Shown piece by piece: positions 25,425 through 34,999 of a stretch of 64,000 nt of DNA. Position 1 is the stretch's first letter. Every line of letters begins with the position of its first letter. Under the pieces are notes generated by a model that had not been told where the DNA came from, searched no databases, and was given only the letters and a program-made list of their open reading frames with translations. The DNA lies in assembly GCA_902490005.1 (NCBI GenBank), contig CABUCM010000002.1, positions 104,812-168,811 of the forward strand. Reading direction: 5' to 3'. This stretch comes from an uncultured Ruminiclostridium sp. Its GTDB lineage: Bacteria > Bacillota > Clostridia > Oscillospirales > Acutalibacteraceae. The position numbers and the translations under genes were made by a program.

Positions 25425-25448
25425 CGCTTTCGCTTCTTATTAGATTTT

Positions 25449-26582
25449 TTATAAATCAATCGCTTTTCTTTCCTCGTACGACCGCAGGGCCGCGGTGGAT
25501 AAACGATGGGACAGCGCGGTCTCCTCCGGTGTAAAGCAGCCAAAAGATACCTGCCGGCCATCCAATTCTTTCATATAGGCTCCCCACATCTGAAGAATCG
25601 CGTCGGTAAAGCCGAATTCAAAAATGGGCCCGGTAATCGTAGGCAGCATAGGCTTATAGCCGATGTGAATGTCCGCCCAGGCCTGCTCTTTTCCCCAAGA
25701 TTGCGTAAAGGTAAAGATGTCTGGCTTAGAACTGGTGAATTTGGCGGAAGCCTCTAACCCATAAATTTCAAAGTACCAGTTATTGGTGTCTCCGGGGGAC
25801 ATCCTCTTAGTTTCCAGGGTCATAGGGACCGTTTCTCCGTCCTTGCCCACGGCCTCACAAAACAGCACCGCGTTGTCCCAGGTATCACAGGCCGCTGTCC
25901 CTCCTTTACCGTCTGGCCGCTGATGAACGTATTTCCGCAGGCTGGCATAAACATTTCGAGGGAGAAAACCCATGCGGAACGGGACATGCTGGGTGTGGAT
26001 ACCTAAGTCCCCGATACAGCCGTAAGCGCCATTATAGCACGCCTGGCGCTTCCAGTTGATAGGCTTTTCTGTATCCATATCGCTGGAATGATTAAATCCC
26101 GCTTTGATTTCCAGTATTCTTCCGAATTTCTCCTCTCGAATCCAGGAGAGCATTACCTGCATCGCCGGAAAATAAGGAAATTCACTGGCGCATCTGGCGA
26201 ACACCTCCGGGTGTTCCTTCAGCGCCGCTAAAATATGATCGTTGGCGGCCTGATCGATTCCAAAGGGCTTTTCCCCCATCAGATGCTTTCCAGCCTCGAT
26301 TACCGCTACATAAACCTCCTCGTGCAGGTGATGGGGTACGGCACAATATACCGCCTCAATCTCCGGATTTTTTAAAAGTTCCCGATAGTCGTCATACTCA
26401 TATTGAACGGTAGGAACGTGATCGGTAAACCATTTCCGGCTGGACGGATTTACATCGCAGACCGCGGTCAGCTGAGGCTGGGGGATATCCTCCGCAAGAT
26501 GCTGCCACCGCGAGGCGGCGCTGGCGAACTCCCGGCCCATCAGTCCGCAGCCTATGATGCCGAATCTAACGCTTTTACCCAT
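25449..26582 (-). CDS. Gfo/Idh/MocA-family oxidoreductase
   Basis: 377-residue NAD(P)-dependent sugar oxidoreductase. It has the N-terminal dinucleotide turn GIIGCGLMGREFA, the second-strand Asp in AVCDVNPSSR, the conserved GEKPFG (with the catalytic-type Lys) and the second domain with GCIGDLGIHTQH carrying the usual Asp and His. The frame starts at 26609, inside the kinase gene, but ATG at 26582 has GGGAG nine bases upstream and leads directly into the first strand. Substrates in this family range from glucose and inositol to modified sugars. It follows the FGGY kinase in the operon and may oxidise the same sugar or its derivative. Confidence 0.88.
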   Translation of the reverse strand: MGKSVRFGIIGCGLMGREFASAASRWQHLAEDIPQPQLTAVCDVNPSSRKWFTDHVPTVQYEYDDYRELLKNPEIEAVYCAVPHHLHEEVYVAVIEAGKHLMGEKPFGIDQAANDHILAALKEHPEVFARCASEFPYFPAMQVMLSWIREEKFGRILEIKAGFNHSSDMDTEKPINWKRQACYNGAYGCIGDLGIHTQHVPFRMGFLPRNVYASLRKYVHQRPDGKGGTAACDTWDNAVLFCEAVGKDGETVPMTLETKRMSPGDTNNWYFEIYGLEASAKFTSSKPDIFTFTQSWGKEQAWADIHIGYKPMLPTITGPIFEFGFTDAILQMWGAYMKELDGRQVSFGCFTPEETALSHRLSTAALRSYEERKAIDL

Positions 26583-26605
26583 TTCCTTTCTCTCCCTTTC
26601 CCAGC

Positions 26606-28075
26606 TCATAAATTTTCTGTTCTATAGTAAAAATCCCGGTAATGCTGAAATTGTTTTTCATATTGTTCCATTGACTCTTTTTGGGGCGAAAACTTCTCTC
26701 TTTTGGTTTGCATATGTTCCACCGCGTTTTGATAACCCGTAAACAGCCCGATTCCCAGTCCCGCCAGCATAGCGGCGCCCCGGCATCCGGTTTCCCGGTC
26801 TTCCAGCCGCTGGAATTCACGTCCGGTAATATCCGCCCGCAGCTGAACACTGGCGTTTTGCCTGGCATTTCCCCCATGGATTAGGATACGCGGTATTTCG
26901 GCGCCCACATCCTGAAGCGCCTCTAGGTTTAGCCTTAGCTCGCAGGCGATTCCCTCGAAAACGCCTTTCATCATATCCGGGGCCGCTATCCCCGGATGAA
27001 GGCCGTAAATTCCTCCCCGAGCCAGGGGATTCCATCCCGGATTGCAGGCTCCGATTAGATGAGGCGTCACCAGCAGGCCGCTTGGGCCATTTTTCTCCAT
27101 AGACTTAAAGATATTGGAAAACACCTCGTCTAATCCTCCCCGCTCCGCCTCTGGATACAAAAGCTTTAAAAACCAGTTGACGCACAAAGCCCCCGGAAAG
27201 AAGGCCAGGGTAAGATAGGAGCCGTCACAGACATGGCAATAGGTATTAAAGCTGTAGGACAGGGCCTTCTCCCCAGCTGCCGGTTTGTCTCCTACCGCGC
27301 ACAGGCATTCATAGCTGCCCGCGGACAGTGCGCTTCCCCGCCGGACCAGGCCCGCTCCAAACGCGCCGCAGGGCTGGTCATGGCCCGCCAGCACCACGGA
27401 GACGCCTTCCGAAAGTCCCAGGCCCTTTGCGATTTCCGCCGGTATTACGCCAGCGGAGGTTCCCGCCGGCACCGTGGGACAAAAATAGCTTTGGCTAATC
27501 TCCGCCGCGCTTAAAATTTCCTGCGACCAGGTCCTTTTCTGAATATCAAAGGCCATAAACCGACTGGCTAGGGTATCATCCGCCAGAGGCTCCAGGCCCA
27601 GTCTCGCCAAAAGGTATCCTGGAATCGTACAGAACCGGTCTGTTTTGGAAAACTGCTCCGGTCGGTTTTCCCGAAACCAGCAGATTTTCGGCAGAGAATA
27701 CATGGGATGCGCCGGCAGGCCGCAAATCTCGTAGATTCTTTTTCTGGTCAGGGTATTTTCCAGGCGCTGGGCATAGCCCAGTCCCCGATTATCCGAGTTC
27801 ATCAGCGCCGGCCCCGCCGCCTGCAGGTCCCTGCCGATAGGGATGACCGTTTCGCCGTGAGAGGAAATCCCTATCGCTCTAATTTCCCCTTGTTCCGCAA
27901 TTTCTTTTACCACGGAGCAGAAAGCGTCGAAAAACACCTGGGGATCCATTTCACAGCCATCCGCGCCGATGGTTTCCACACTATATTCCCAGGACGCCTT
28001 TGCCAAAATCACCCCTTCAGGGCTGAACAGCACGCCCTTGCATCCGCTGGAGCCAAAATCAATTCCTAACAGCAT
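26606..28075 (-). CDS. FGGY-family carbohydrate kinase (xylulokinase-like)
   Basis: 489-residue cytoplasmic sugar kinase. The N-terminal phosphate-binding loop is GIDFGSSGCKG, the middle has VVLAGHDQPCGAFGAG with the catalytic-base Asp region, and the C-terminal half carries ILIHGGNARQN and GCRGAAMLAGLGIG for nucleotide binding. It shares family but only modest identity with the kinase at 5812-7347, so it is not a recent duplicate. The upstream neighbours are a Zn dehydrogenase and a fucose-isomerase-like protein, suggesting ketose phosphorylation that feeds the transketolase of the same operon. Confidence 0.9.
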   Translation of the reverse strand: MLLGIDFGSSGCKGVLFSPEGVILAKASWEYSVETIGADGCEMDPQVFFDAFCSVVKEIAEQGEIRAIGISSHGETVIPIGRDLQAAGPALMNSDNRGLGYAQRLENTLTRKRIYEICGLPAHPMYSLPKICWFRENRPEQFSKTDRFCTIPGYLLARLGLEPLADDTLASRFMAFDIQKRTWSQEILSAAEISQSYFCPTVPAGTSAGVIPAEIAKGLGLSEGVSVVLAGHDQPCGAFGAGLVRRGSALSAGSYECLCAVGDKPAAGEKALSYSFNTYCHVCDGSYLTLAFFPGALCVNWFLKLLYPEAERGGLDEVFSNIFKSMEKNGPSGLLVTPHLIGACNPGWNPLARGGIYGLHPGIAAPDMMKGVFEGIACELRLNLEALQDVGAEIPRILIHGGNARQNASVQLRADITGREFQRLEDRETGCRGAAMLAGLGIGLFTGYQNAVEHMQTKREKFSPQKESMEQYEKQFQHYRDFYYRTENL

Positions 28076-28203
28076 ACTATCACTACTCCAAATTCATTCT
28101 ATCAGGTTTGCCGTTATGCCCTTCAGCCCAATCCCCGTCCTCCACAGGCCGTTTTCTTTCCGCCGGACAGGCATGGCCGCAAATCCAATAAACAACACAA
28201 ACA

Positions 28204-28229
28204 GACGGCGCCCCCGAAGGCACGCCGTC
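28204..28229 (-). terminator. Intercistronic stem-loop between dehydrogenase and kinase genes
   Basis: GACGGCG (28204-28210) pairs with CGCCGTC (28223-28229), and inner GCC/GGG pairs extend it around a TTCG loop. On the minus strand it is followed by TGTTTGTGTTGTTTATT, T-rich but not a clean run, so it is a weak terminator or an RNA stabiliser. Confidence 0.5.
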
Positions 28230-28257
28230 CTATTGACAGCGATTGGCGAAACGCCGG

Positions 28258-29319
28258 TCATTCGACCGACTTCCGCTGCTCCCCTACCGTCAACATAATT
28301 TTAAAGAAAGGCTCGCGGCGCTGCGCGATCATCTGAAATACTTCTTTTACCTGCGTCAGCGGGAATGTATGAGAAATCATCCCCTTGGTCCTGATTCTAC
28401 CCTCTCCCATAAGCTGAAGCATTTCACGGTAATCAGCGGGAGTATACATCGTGGTGCCGGACAAGCGAAGCTCATGCTGCACAAAGTCCGGCAACAGCGG
28501 CACATCATAGCCGTTTTGCAGAACGCCGATAATCACAATCCGGCTGCCTCTGCGCGCCATGCCCAGGATATTATTGAAAACCGTTCCCTTTTCCCCCACG
28601 CAGTCATAAAAAACATTGACCTTTTTCGCGCCGCCGCACAGCCTTTCCAGCCCAGCTTCCAAGCTTTCCTTGGAAACGTCGATGACGCCGTCGGCTCCCA
28701 AGTTTTCCGCCAGAGCCAGGCGGGAGGCGTCCATATCAGCGATAAATACCCGCTTCGCCCCCAAGGCTTTGCAGGACTGCATACAGAAATTGCCGATGGG
28801 TCCCGCCCCGATTACCAAGGCAATATCATCCCGCTGGATTTCTCCCCGCTTGGCGCCGTGATAAGCCACACAAGCAGGCTCCACCATCGCGGCGTCCTCC
28901 AGCGTCATAGTTTCTGGAATCGGAATTACCATTTGCTTCGGCATGGAGATGAATTCACAGTGGGCACCGTCGGCCTCCGCGCCTGTGCACCGCAGGGATT
29001 CGCAGAAGTTGTAAATTTCCTTTTGGCACATGTCGCATTTTCCGCAGACCAAATGGGGGATCACCGCTACTCTTGTTCCAACGGCGGGACCCTCCGCGCC
29101 CTCTCCCAGGGCCTCCACGGTCCCGGAAAACTCGTGTCCCATGACCACAGGATAGGTGACATAGGGATGCCTTCCAAAATAAATCGTCGGGTCAGAACCG
29201 CATACGCCAACCCGTAAAACCCGAATTAAAACTTCATCTTTTCCCGGCGCGGGGATTTCCGCTTCTCCCAACTCGATACGCTCCGGCGCCACCAAGGTGG
29301 CTTTCAGCATTTTTGCCAT
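28258..29319 (-). CDS. Zinc-dependent polyol/alcohol dehydrogenase
   Basis: 353-residue medium-chain dehydrogenase. Catalytic zinc residues lie in GVCGSDP and MGHEFSG, the structural cysteines in CGKCDMCQKEIYNFC, and the NAD turn in GAGPIGNFC. Its GSDPTIYFGRHPYVTYP opening resembles sorbitol and threonine dehydrogenases. It probably links a polyol or sugar acid to the ketose handled by the kinase next door. The 229-base gap to the isomerase gene holds several GC-rich inverted repeats (for example GCAGCCGG/CCGGCTGC near 29340-29385) and no gene. A strong AGGAGG site precedes the start. Confidence 0.9.
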   Translation of the reverse strand: MAKMLKATLVAPERIELGEAEIPAPGKDEVLIRVLRVGVCGSDPTIYFGRHPYVTYPVVMGHEFSGTVEALGEGAEGPAVGTRVAVIPHLVCGKCDMCQKEIYNFCESLRCTGAEADGAHCEFISMPKQMVIPIPETMTLEDAAMVEPACVAYHGAKRGEIQRDDIALVIGAGPIGNFCMQSCKALGAKRVFIADMDASRLALAENLGADGVIDVSKESLEAGLERLCGGAKKVNVFYDCVGEKGTVFNNILGMARRGSRIVIIGVLQNGYDVPLLPDFVQHELRLSGTTMYTPADYREMLQLMGEGRIRTKGMISHTFPLTQVKEVFQMIAQRREPFFKIMLTVGEQRKSVE

Positions 29320-29548
29320 TATGATTCCTCCTATTGCGCGCAGCCGGCCCCCGGCCTCCCGATTGAGACCGAGACCCGGCTGCCATACACATATGTTATA
29401 AATCCATATTGAAAGCGATCACCGGAATCGCTTCCGTTTTCTGGTTTCTCTCCTCTGTCCCGGAATATGGCGGGCATCGCCCAGGCCAACAGCCGGCAGG
29501 CGCGCCGCGGGCCTCTGAAGCTTTCTATACCGCTTTTTCCCGCGGTTC

Positions 29549-30973
29549 TTACTCCGCCCGCACCACACGGATCCCCGCGTATTTGCAGAACAGCTCCAAA
29601 GCATCCGCCGCCTTGGGATCGCGAATCAAAACGCCGTGATGCACCACGCCGGCGTCGATCATCTTTTGTTCCCAAGCCTCGATATCTTTTACTTTCACCC
29701 AGCCATAGGTCCCCCTGATATAGGGATCGATATCCACAATCTCTCCGGTGCCGATAAACATGGTATATTCTCCGTCGTACTCTACCAGCCGCAGGCAGGT
29801 CACCGGGCCCTCGGCAAGATTGAACTCAATACTGCCGTCACAGTTATCGCTCCAGACAGAAAGACGCTCATTCAGCCGCAGTTTTTGCTGACAGCCGCAG
29901 GCGCATTGGCTGGGCGCGGCGTTTCCGCAGTGCCAGGCCAGCCAGCAGTTTTCCTCCGTGGGATGGAGATCCGTCCAGTCGATAAAAATGGGCGGCGTTT
30001 GTTCCAGTCCCGCGGCGGACGCCGCCAGCATACTGAGAGCGCCCAGCACGTCTACCTCGCAGGCCGTCAAGTAGCCCTGGTCGTTCAGCCGCGCGAAAGT
30101 AGAACAGCCGGCGATTCCGTAACGGGTTTGAAGCATTTCCCAGCAGCACACCGCCATACAGTCGGCGCCAAGTTCTTTATAAATACGTTTCAACGCTACC
30201 TCGTATCTGGCAAGCAAGGGAAGCTTTTCCTGATTCATCTCGCAGACCACACCGGAGGTCAAGTCCTTTAAGGTCTCCTGCACCTCAGGATCATCCTCAG
30301 GAATATGATCCAGCCTGTCGAATACCGTAGCCAAATCCATGGTGCGGAGCATCTGACCAAAACGGCGCTGGAAGTTTTCCTCGCTGAAATACTGAGACTC
30401 AAACAGAAGGGGACGCACGCCCAACTGTCCGATTTTTGCCTGCTTAAAGCATTTCAGAGTATACATCGCCCTGACAAAATTGGCGTATTCCTTAGCAAAG
30501 CGCTCCTCCTCTGGGTTACAGGTAAGAATATGCGTATAGGTAAAGCCTCTGCGCTTAATGGCCGACACGGTCATAAATTGGCCGCACCAGTTATCGGTAG
30601 ACCGGTTGCCCTGGTCCGAAATGGGGCCTGATTTGGTGCAGAAATGGAGGATCGGTAAATCCTTACGCATATAAGAAAGCACTTCTCCTACCGCGACCTC
30701 CATACCGAAGTTCATGTTGCCAATCACCAAGGCGTCGATGTTTTCTTTCAAGAATAACTCCGCCGCTTTGGTTCCGTCCTCAATAGAGGCCACCAAGCCT
30801 CCTTCGGTCAGTTCCTTGCCTGGCACAATGATCTCAGCCGCGCCTATTTTGTTCATAGCCGCTAAACAGCGGTCACGCATTTCCTCGGCTAAATGGCCGC
30901 GTCCTGTATACTGGTTGCCATCCCAGGACTCCCAGCTGGATGGTACAAAGCCGATTTTTAATTGTTTTTTCAT
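29549..30973 (-). CDS. L-fucose/L-arabinose isomerase-family protein
   Basis: 474-residue cytoplasmic protein with the two-domain arrangement of L-fucose isomerase relatives: N-terminal KIGFVPSSWESWD, a middle Rossmann part and a C-terminal domain with DLHPTEENCWLAWHCGNAAPS and HHGVLIRDPKAAD. The WHCGNAA region is typical of this family's C terminus, where it forms part of the metal and sugar site. Aldose-ketose isomerisation is expected; the specific sugar is unknown. It overlaps the transketolase gene by four bases, and has an AAGGGGG site. Confidence 0.85.
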   Translation of the reverse strand: MKKQLKIGFVPSSWESWDGNQYTGRGHLAEEMRDRCLAAMNKIGAAEIIVPGKELTEGGLVASIEDGTKAAELFLKENIDALVIGNMNFGMEVAVGEVLSYMRKDLPILHFCTKSGPISDQGNRSTDNWCGQFMTVSAIKRRGFTYTHILTCNPEEERFAKEYANFVRAMYTLKCFKQAKIGQLGVRPLLFESQYFSEENFQRRFGQMLRTMDLATVFDRLDHIPEDDPEVQETLKDLTSGVVCEMNQEKLPLLARYEVALKRIYKELGADCMAVCCWEMLQTRYGIAGCSTFARLNDQGYLTACEVDVLGALSMLAASAAGLEQTPPIFIDWTDLHPTEENCWLAWHCGNAAPSQCACGCQQKLRLNERLSVWSDNCDGSIEFNLAEGPVTCLRLVEYDGEYTMFIGTGEIVDIDPYIRGTYGWVKVKDIEAWEQKMIDAGVVHHGVLIRDPKAADALELFCKYAGIRVVRAE

Positions 30974-32838
30974 GATGTTATCCCCCTTATAATTACGTTA
31001 GCAAGATCAGCAGGGCTTAACCCCTGCATTTGATATAATTCCTCCGGTTTTGCGCTGCATCCATATTCCTTTACACCTAGGCAGATCAGTTTGCAGGACA
31101 ATCCGTTTCGCGCGAAAAACGCCCCAATCTCTTTTCCCATTCCGCTTTCCACAAAATGGTCCTCATAAGTGACCACAAATCCGGTATCAGCGGCTGTTTT
31201 CATATCCGCCGCCACATAAGCACCCGGACAGGAAACCAGATAGACCGCCGTCTCAATTCCCCGGTCTTTTAGCTGTTTCCAAGCCTCCAGGGCTTTTGCG
31301 GCCATCATGCCAAAGGTGATGATTACCGCGTCTTTCCCCTGTCTCAGCCAATGACCCTCGCCGTAATGAAACTGGTAGTCATCCCCAAAAAAAGGCGTCC
31401 CATCCTCATGAGTCAGCACAGCGGTTTTCGACCGCCCCATGCACAGGCACTGGGCCTCGCCGCTTTGTACCATACATCGAACCATCGCGTCCGCTTGGTT
31501 GGGGTCCGCCGGCGCCAGCACCTGCATATACCGCAGGTTGGAAAGCAGGGACAGATAATCCAAGCATTGATGGGTCTTTCCATCCTCCCCCACATCCAGG
31601 CCGCAATGGGTAGCGGCTATCTTCAGGGGAGCGTGGTTAATATCTATCATTCTGAGCTGAGAGTACACTTCATCCACCATAAAGGCTCCAAAACCCGCGG
31701 CAAAGGCCAAAACGCCGGCTTTCGCCATCGCCGCGGCAGCGGTAACCGCGTTTTCCTCCGCGATCCCCCCCTCGTAAAAGGAGGCGGGAAATTCCCTCGC
31801 GATAGAAGAAACCTTGACAGATTCCATGAGGTCACAGTCAAATACCGCGAGCCCTTTTCCTTGACTGATTCTCGCAACATCGAGAAGCGCTGTTCCAAAG
31901 GCGCTGCGGAGATCGGTTTTTGCATCCGCTGGATAAACCTTGCGCTTTCCGCCGTCTAAGCCCCGAAATCCCGACAGCGCCGCCGTCTCTTTTTTAGGCA
32001 GCCGGGGGCCTGTTCCTTTTAGAGCCGGGGCGCAGCTTTCCAGCTTCTCCCGGCTGAGAGGCGCCCCATGAAAGGTATAGTCGTTTTCCCTGCCGGGAAC
32101 ACCGTAGCCCATCACGGTTTCCGCGATAACTACGCTGGGACAGCCGCTGGCCTCGGCCCTTTTCAGCGCCTGGTAAAGCGCCGGAAAGTCGTGCCCATTC
32201 GCCTGTTCCACAGTCCAGCCCGCCGCCTGGTATTTCGCGGCGATTTGCTGCGGAAGTATGTCCTCCAGCGGTCCGCTGGCCTGCTGCCTGTTATAATCGA
32301 TTACCGCCGTTAAGCGGTTCAGGCCATGTGAAACAGCGAATTCCCTGGCCTCAGACAGCTGTCCCTTAGACTGCTCCCCATCGCCCATCACTACGTAGAT
32401 TCTGCTGTCCTTTCCCTGTTGACGGGCCGCCGCCGCGAAACCGCAGCCGACGGAAAGTCCCTGGCCCAGCGCGCCGCTGCACCAGGAAATCCCCGGCACC
32501 TGAAGCGACGGATGGCCTTCATAGGGAGATCCCTTTCGCCGAAACCCCGCCACGACCTCCTCAGGCTCTACAAAGCCCATACGGCCTAAGGCGGCATATA
32601 TGCCTGCCGCCGTGTGGCCGTGGCTGACCACCAGCCGGTCCCCGGCCTCCGTATCCAAAGCGGATAACAGCAGCAAATAAATTCCCACTGAGGACAGCGA
32701 GCCGCCTGGATGGCCGGACCCGGCTCCCGTGGTCATCTCTAAAATGTCTCTCCGGGCGTAAGCGGCCATTTTATCAAGAAGGTCGGCTTGCCGGCTATCC
32801 AGCCCCCGCGCCGCCCACCTTCGGATGGATTCAAGCAT
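30970..32838 (-). CDS. tkt: Transketolase, full length
   Basis: 622-residue thiamine diphosphate enzyme of the pentose phosphate pathway, combining N-terminal ThDP domain (GSGHPGGSLSS near 41-51; GDGEQ..., with the following Asn, near 155-185), a middle pyrimidine-binding domain with the Glu in GIAEENAVTAA, and a C-terminal domain. It transfers two-carbon ketol units between ketose and aldose phosphates. Clostridia often split transketolase into two genes; here it is one polypeptide. Its place in this operon indicates that the imported sugar ends as a ketose phosphate. Eight bases overlap with the GH36 gene. Confidence 0.93.
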   Translation of the reverse strand: MLESIRRWAARGLDSRQADLLDKMAAYARRDILEMTTGAGSGHPGGSLSSVGIYLLLLSALDTEAGDRLVVSHGHTAAGIYAALGRMGFVEPEEVVAGFRRKGSPYEGHPSLQVPGISWCSGALGQGLSVGCGFAAAARQQGKDSRIYVVMGDGEQSKGQLSEAREFAVSHGLNRLTAVIDYNRQQASGPLEDILPQQIAAKYQAAGWTVEQANGHDFPALYQALKRAEASGCPSVVIAETVMGYGVPGRENDYTFHGAPLSREKLESCAPALKGTGPRLPKKETAALSGFRGLDGGKRKVYPADAKTDLRSAFGTALLDVARISQGKGLAVFDCDLMESVKVSSIAREFPASFYEGGIAEENAVTAAAAMAKAGVLAFAAGFGAFMVDEVYSQLRMIDINHAPLKIAATHCGLDVGEDGKTHQCLDYLSLLSNLRYMQVLAPADPNQADAMVRCMVQSGEAQCLCMGRSKTAVLTHEDGTPFFGDDYQFHYGEGHWLRQGKDAVIITFGMMAAKALEAWKQLKDRGIETAVYLVSCPGAYVAADMKTAADTGFVVTYEDHFVESGMGKEIGAFFARNGLSCKLICLGVKEYGCSAKPEELYQMQGLSPADLANVIIRGITS

Positions 32839-34996
32839 CCCCGCACTCCTCCCAATAGACCAGCTCTGAGAAAAAGTGTTTTTCCGCGCGGATGGTAATT
32901 CCCTTTTCGCTTAGGCGGAAGCCATCCATACGGAAGCTGTCTCCCACCCGGTCAAGGGTTACCAGATAATTTTTATTCCGGCTGATTCCTTTCGGACAGA
33001 GGGTATATTCCTGGTTCCCTTCGTCTGCCAAACGGAAAATCAGGGCGTAGCCGGCCTTTCGGTCCGGCTGTGAAAGCTCATAGGCCAGCCATGGAGCCGG
33101 CTGGAAAATCCCCTCATCCGGCCGCGTATGCTGATAAACCAGGCAATTCCCCGTCAAAACCGGCCGCAGCTTAGATTGATAGAATTTTACCGTTTCACAA
33201 ATCTGCTGATGAAGCTTGGGATTTCGCTGCTCCGCAGAGGGGGAAATCCCGCGCAGGATGAACCGGGAGCCTAACACAGAATGAAGTTGGAAGAGAAGGT
33301 CTCCCTTCATCACCTGCTCGCATACCTCCGTGCCCATACACTGCAGCAGGGTTTCCGGCGGCAGCTGCGCCATAGTCCCCTGGAAAATACGCTGCACCCT
33401 TGGGGCGTGCATCCAGTCGCTCAGCTCACTGTGATGGAAATACCGCAGAATTCCGAAATCCATCCTGCCTCCGCCGCCGGCGCAGTTTTGAAAAGATACC
33501 TTCGGAAATTTATTCCGCAGGCGCTCCAGCATGGCATAAAAGTTTTCAAAATACCGCCACAAAACATTTTCCTGATAGGGCCCTACTTGCCTGCAGGCGC
33601 CGTCGCCGATTCGATGATTGTGATCGATACGGAACATATCCAGCTGATAACGGGAAATCACCGATTCCACCTGTTCCTCGACCCAGGCGGCCACTTCCGG
33701 CTTGGATAAGTCCAGCACCCGCCCATCGGCAATTTGGTCTGAGCCGTTGCGCATAATGAAATCCGGGTGCTCCTGCCGCAGCTTCGCGTTACGGCCGACA
33801 GCCTCCAGTTCCATCCACAATCCAAATTTCATCCCCTTAGCGCGCGCCCGGTCGATAATTGGGTATAAATCGTTGGGCAGCCAGGGCGCGGCGTACCAAT
33901 CGCCTACATTGTCGAACCAAACGTTTGGCTCTTGCCCATACCATCCCGCGTCTATGACATAAAGCTCAACCCCGGCTTCCGCCGCGATTTCCACATCGAG
34001 CAAAATTTCTTCTTCATTTTCCCGGTCTGAAAGATAGCCTCTGTGGTTCGCCTCTACCAGGCAGCCTCCGATCGGGTCATTTTGGGGCATAATACATTCC
34101 CGCACATACCGATGGCGTGACTGAGCCAGCGCATCAAGCCCGGAAGCGCACAGAGTAAAGTGAACCTGAGGAGTTTCAATGGATTCTCCCGGCGCCAGCA
34201 CTCGAAGGGCCTGGCCTTCGGGACAGCACATCCCCAGTTCAAAATCCACATAGGTTTTTCCCGGGTACAGGTCCGCTTCCATTTTCGTGATCCAATTTCC
34301 GCTGTAAGCCAGTTCCGCGCATAAAACAGCGCCATTGAGATTATTCCGAAGAAGCACCGCCGGCCTGGACCAGCCGCTGCGGCCGTTTCTCGCCGCGTCG
34401 TATACAATTTTCTCTTTACTGATTGGCAGAAAACGAAGATCGCCCTCCTGCCCCCATTTGCTGGCGATATTCAAACCAGCTTCAAAGAAAGGTTTGCCGT
34501 GGTCTTCCTCCAGTTCCTGGAATGAATAGGTGTGCAAGCCGTTATCTAGGGTATGAAGCCACGGGGCTCCCGCCAGCGGGCAAACCTCATCCAGCGTAAC
34601 CCATTGGTCGCTGATATTGGTAACACGCAGGCCGCGGGCAAGCCAATCGCCGCCTTTCGACTCTGTCAAAAGTTCCACCTTGACCGGGGCATCCTCGTGA
34701 AGCAATTCCATCGACGCCGTCGTTTCCCCGGTTTTTCGCCGGCCTATAGACCAGCCCTTTTCCAGCCTTCGGCCGTTTACCGTCAGCCGAAAGCTTTGCA
34801 GCGACCGTTCCGGCTCAAACCCGCCGCCTGTGGGCTGGTATTTATCGTCTGTTAAATGCTGTTCATTCCAAATCTGGCCAGCGGCGTTTAAATATCCCAT
34901 TACCGGCCTGCCGGCAACCACCCGCTCGTCATAAACCAGCATTCCTGACAGATACCGTATGCCCTTATCTGTTTGAACCATTTTGCAGTAAGCCAT
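32831..34996 (-). CDS. GH36-family glycosidase (alpha-galactosidase-like)
   Basis: 721-residue cytoplasmic glycoside hydrolase with N-terminal beta-sandwich, TIM barrel and short C-terminal beta domain, as in GH36. The nucleophile is Asp458 in DMFRIDHNH, the conserved NCAGGGGRMD motif lies near 504-513, and the acid/base is Asp527 in SDWMH. The classical alpha-galactosidase motifs read KWDxN and SDNTD, so these two positions are non-standard and the sugar removed may not be galactose. No signal peptide is present, so the glycoside is cut after import by the ABC system of this operon. Start at 34996 has GGGGG upstream. Confidence 0.88.
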   Translation of the reverse strand: MAYCKMVQTDKGIRYLSGMLVYDERVVAGRPVMGYLNAAGQIWNEQHLTDDKYQPTGGGFEPERSLQSFRLTVNGRRLEKGWSIGRRKTGETTASMELLHEDAPVKVELLTESKGGDWLARGLRVTNISDQWVTLDEVCPLAGAPWLHTLDNGLHTYSFQELEEDHGKPFFEAGLNIASKWGQEGDLRFLPISKEKIVYDAARNGRSGWSRPAVLLRNNLNGAVLCAELAYSGNWITKMEADLYPGKTYVDFELGMCCPEGQALRVLAPGESIETPQVHFTLCASGLDALAQSRHRYVRECIMPQNDPIGGCLVEANHRGYLSDRENEEEILLDVEIAAEAGVELYVIDAGWYGQEPNVWFDNVGDWYAAPWLPNDLYPIIDRARAKGMKFGLWMELEAVGRNAKLRQEHPDFIMRNGSDQIADGRVLDLSKPEVAAWVEEQVESVISRYQLDMFRIDHNHRIGDGACRQVGPYQENVLWRYFENFYAMLERLRNKFPKVSFQNCAGGGGRMDFGILRYFHHSELSDWMHAPRVQRIFQGTMAQLPPETLLQCMGTEVCEQVMKGDLLFQLHSVLGSRFILRGISPSAEQRNPKLHQQICETVKFYQSKLRPVLTGNCLVYQHTRPDEGIFQPAPWLAYELSQPDRKAGYALIFRLADEGNQEYTLCPKGISRNKNYLVTLDRVGDSFRMDGFRLSEKGITIRAEKHFFSELVYWEECGDA

Positions 34997-34999
34997 TTT

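Noticed and set aside
29331..29675. 114-codon minus-strand open frame between the dehydrogenase and isomerase genes
   Set aside because: Most of it overlaps the end of the isomerase gene in another frame; it has Arg/Gly-rich composition and no ribosome binding site.
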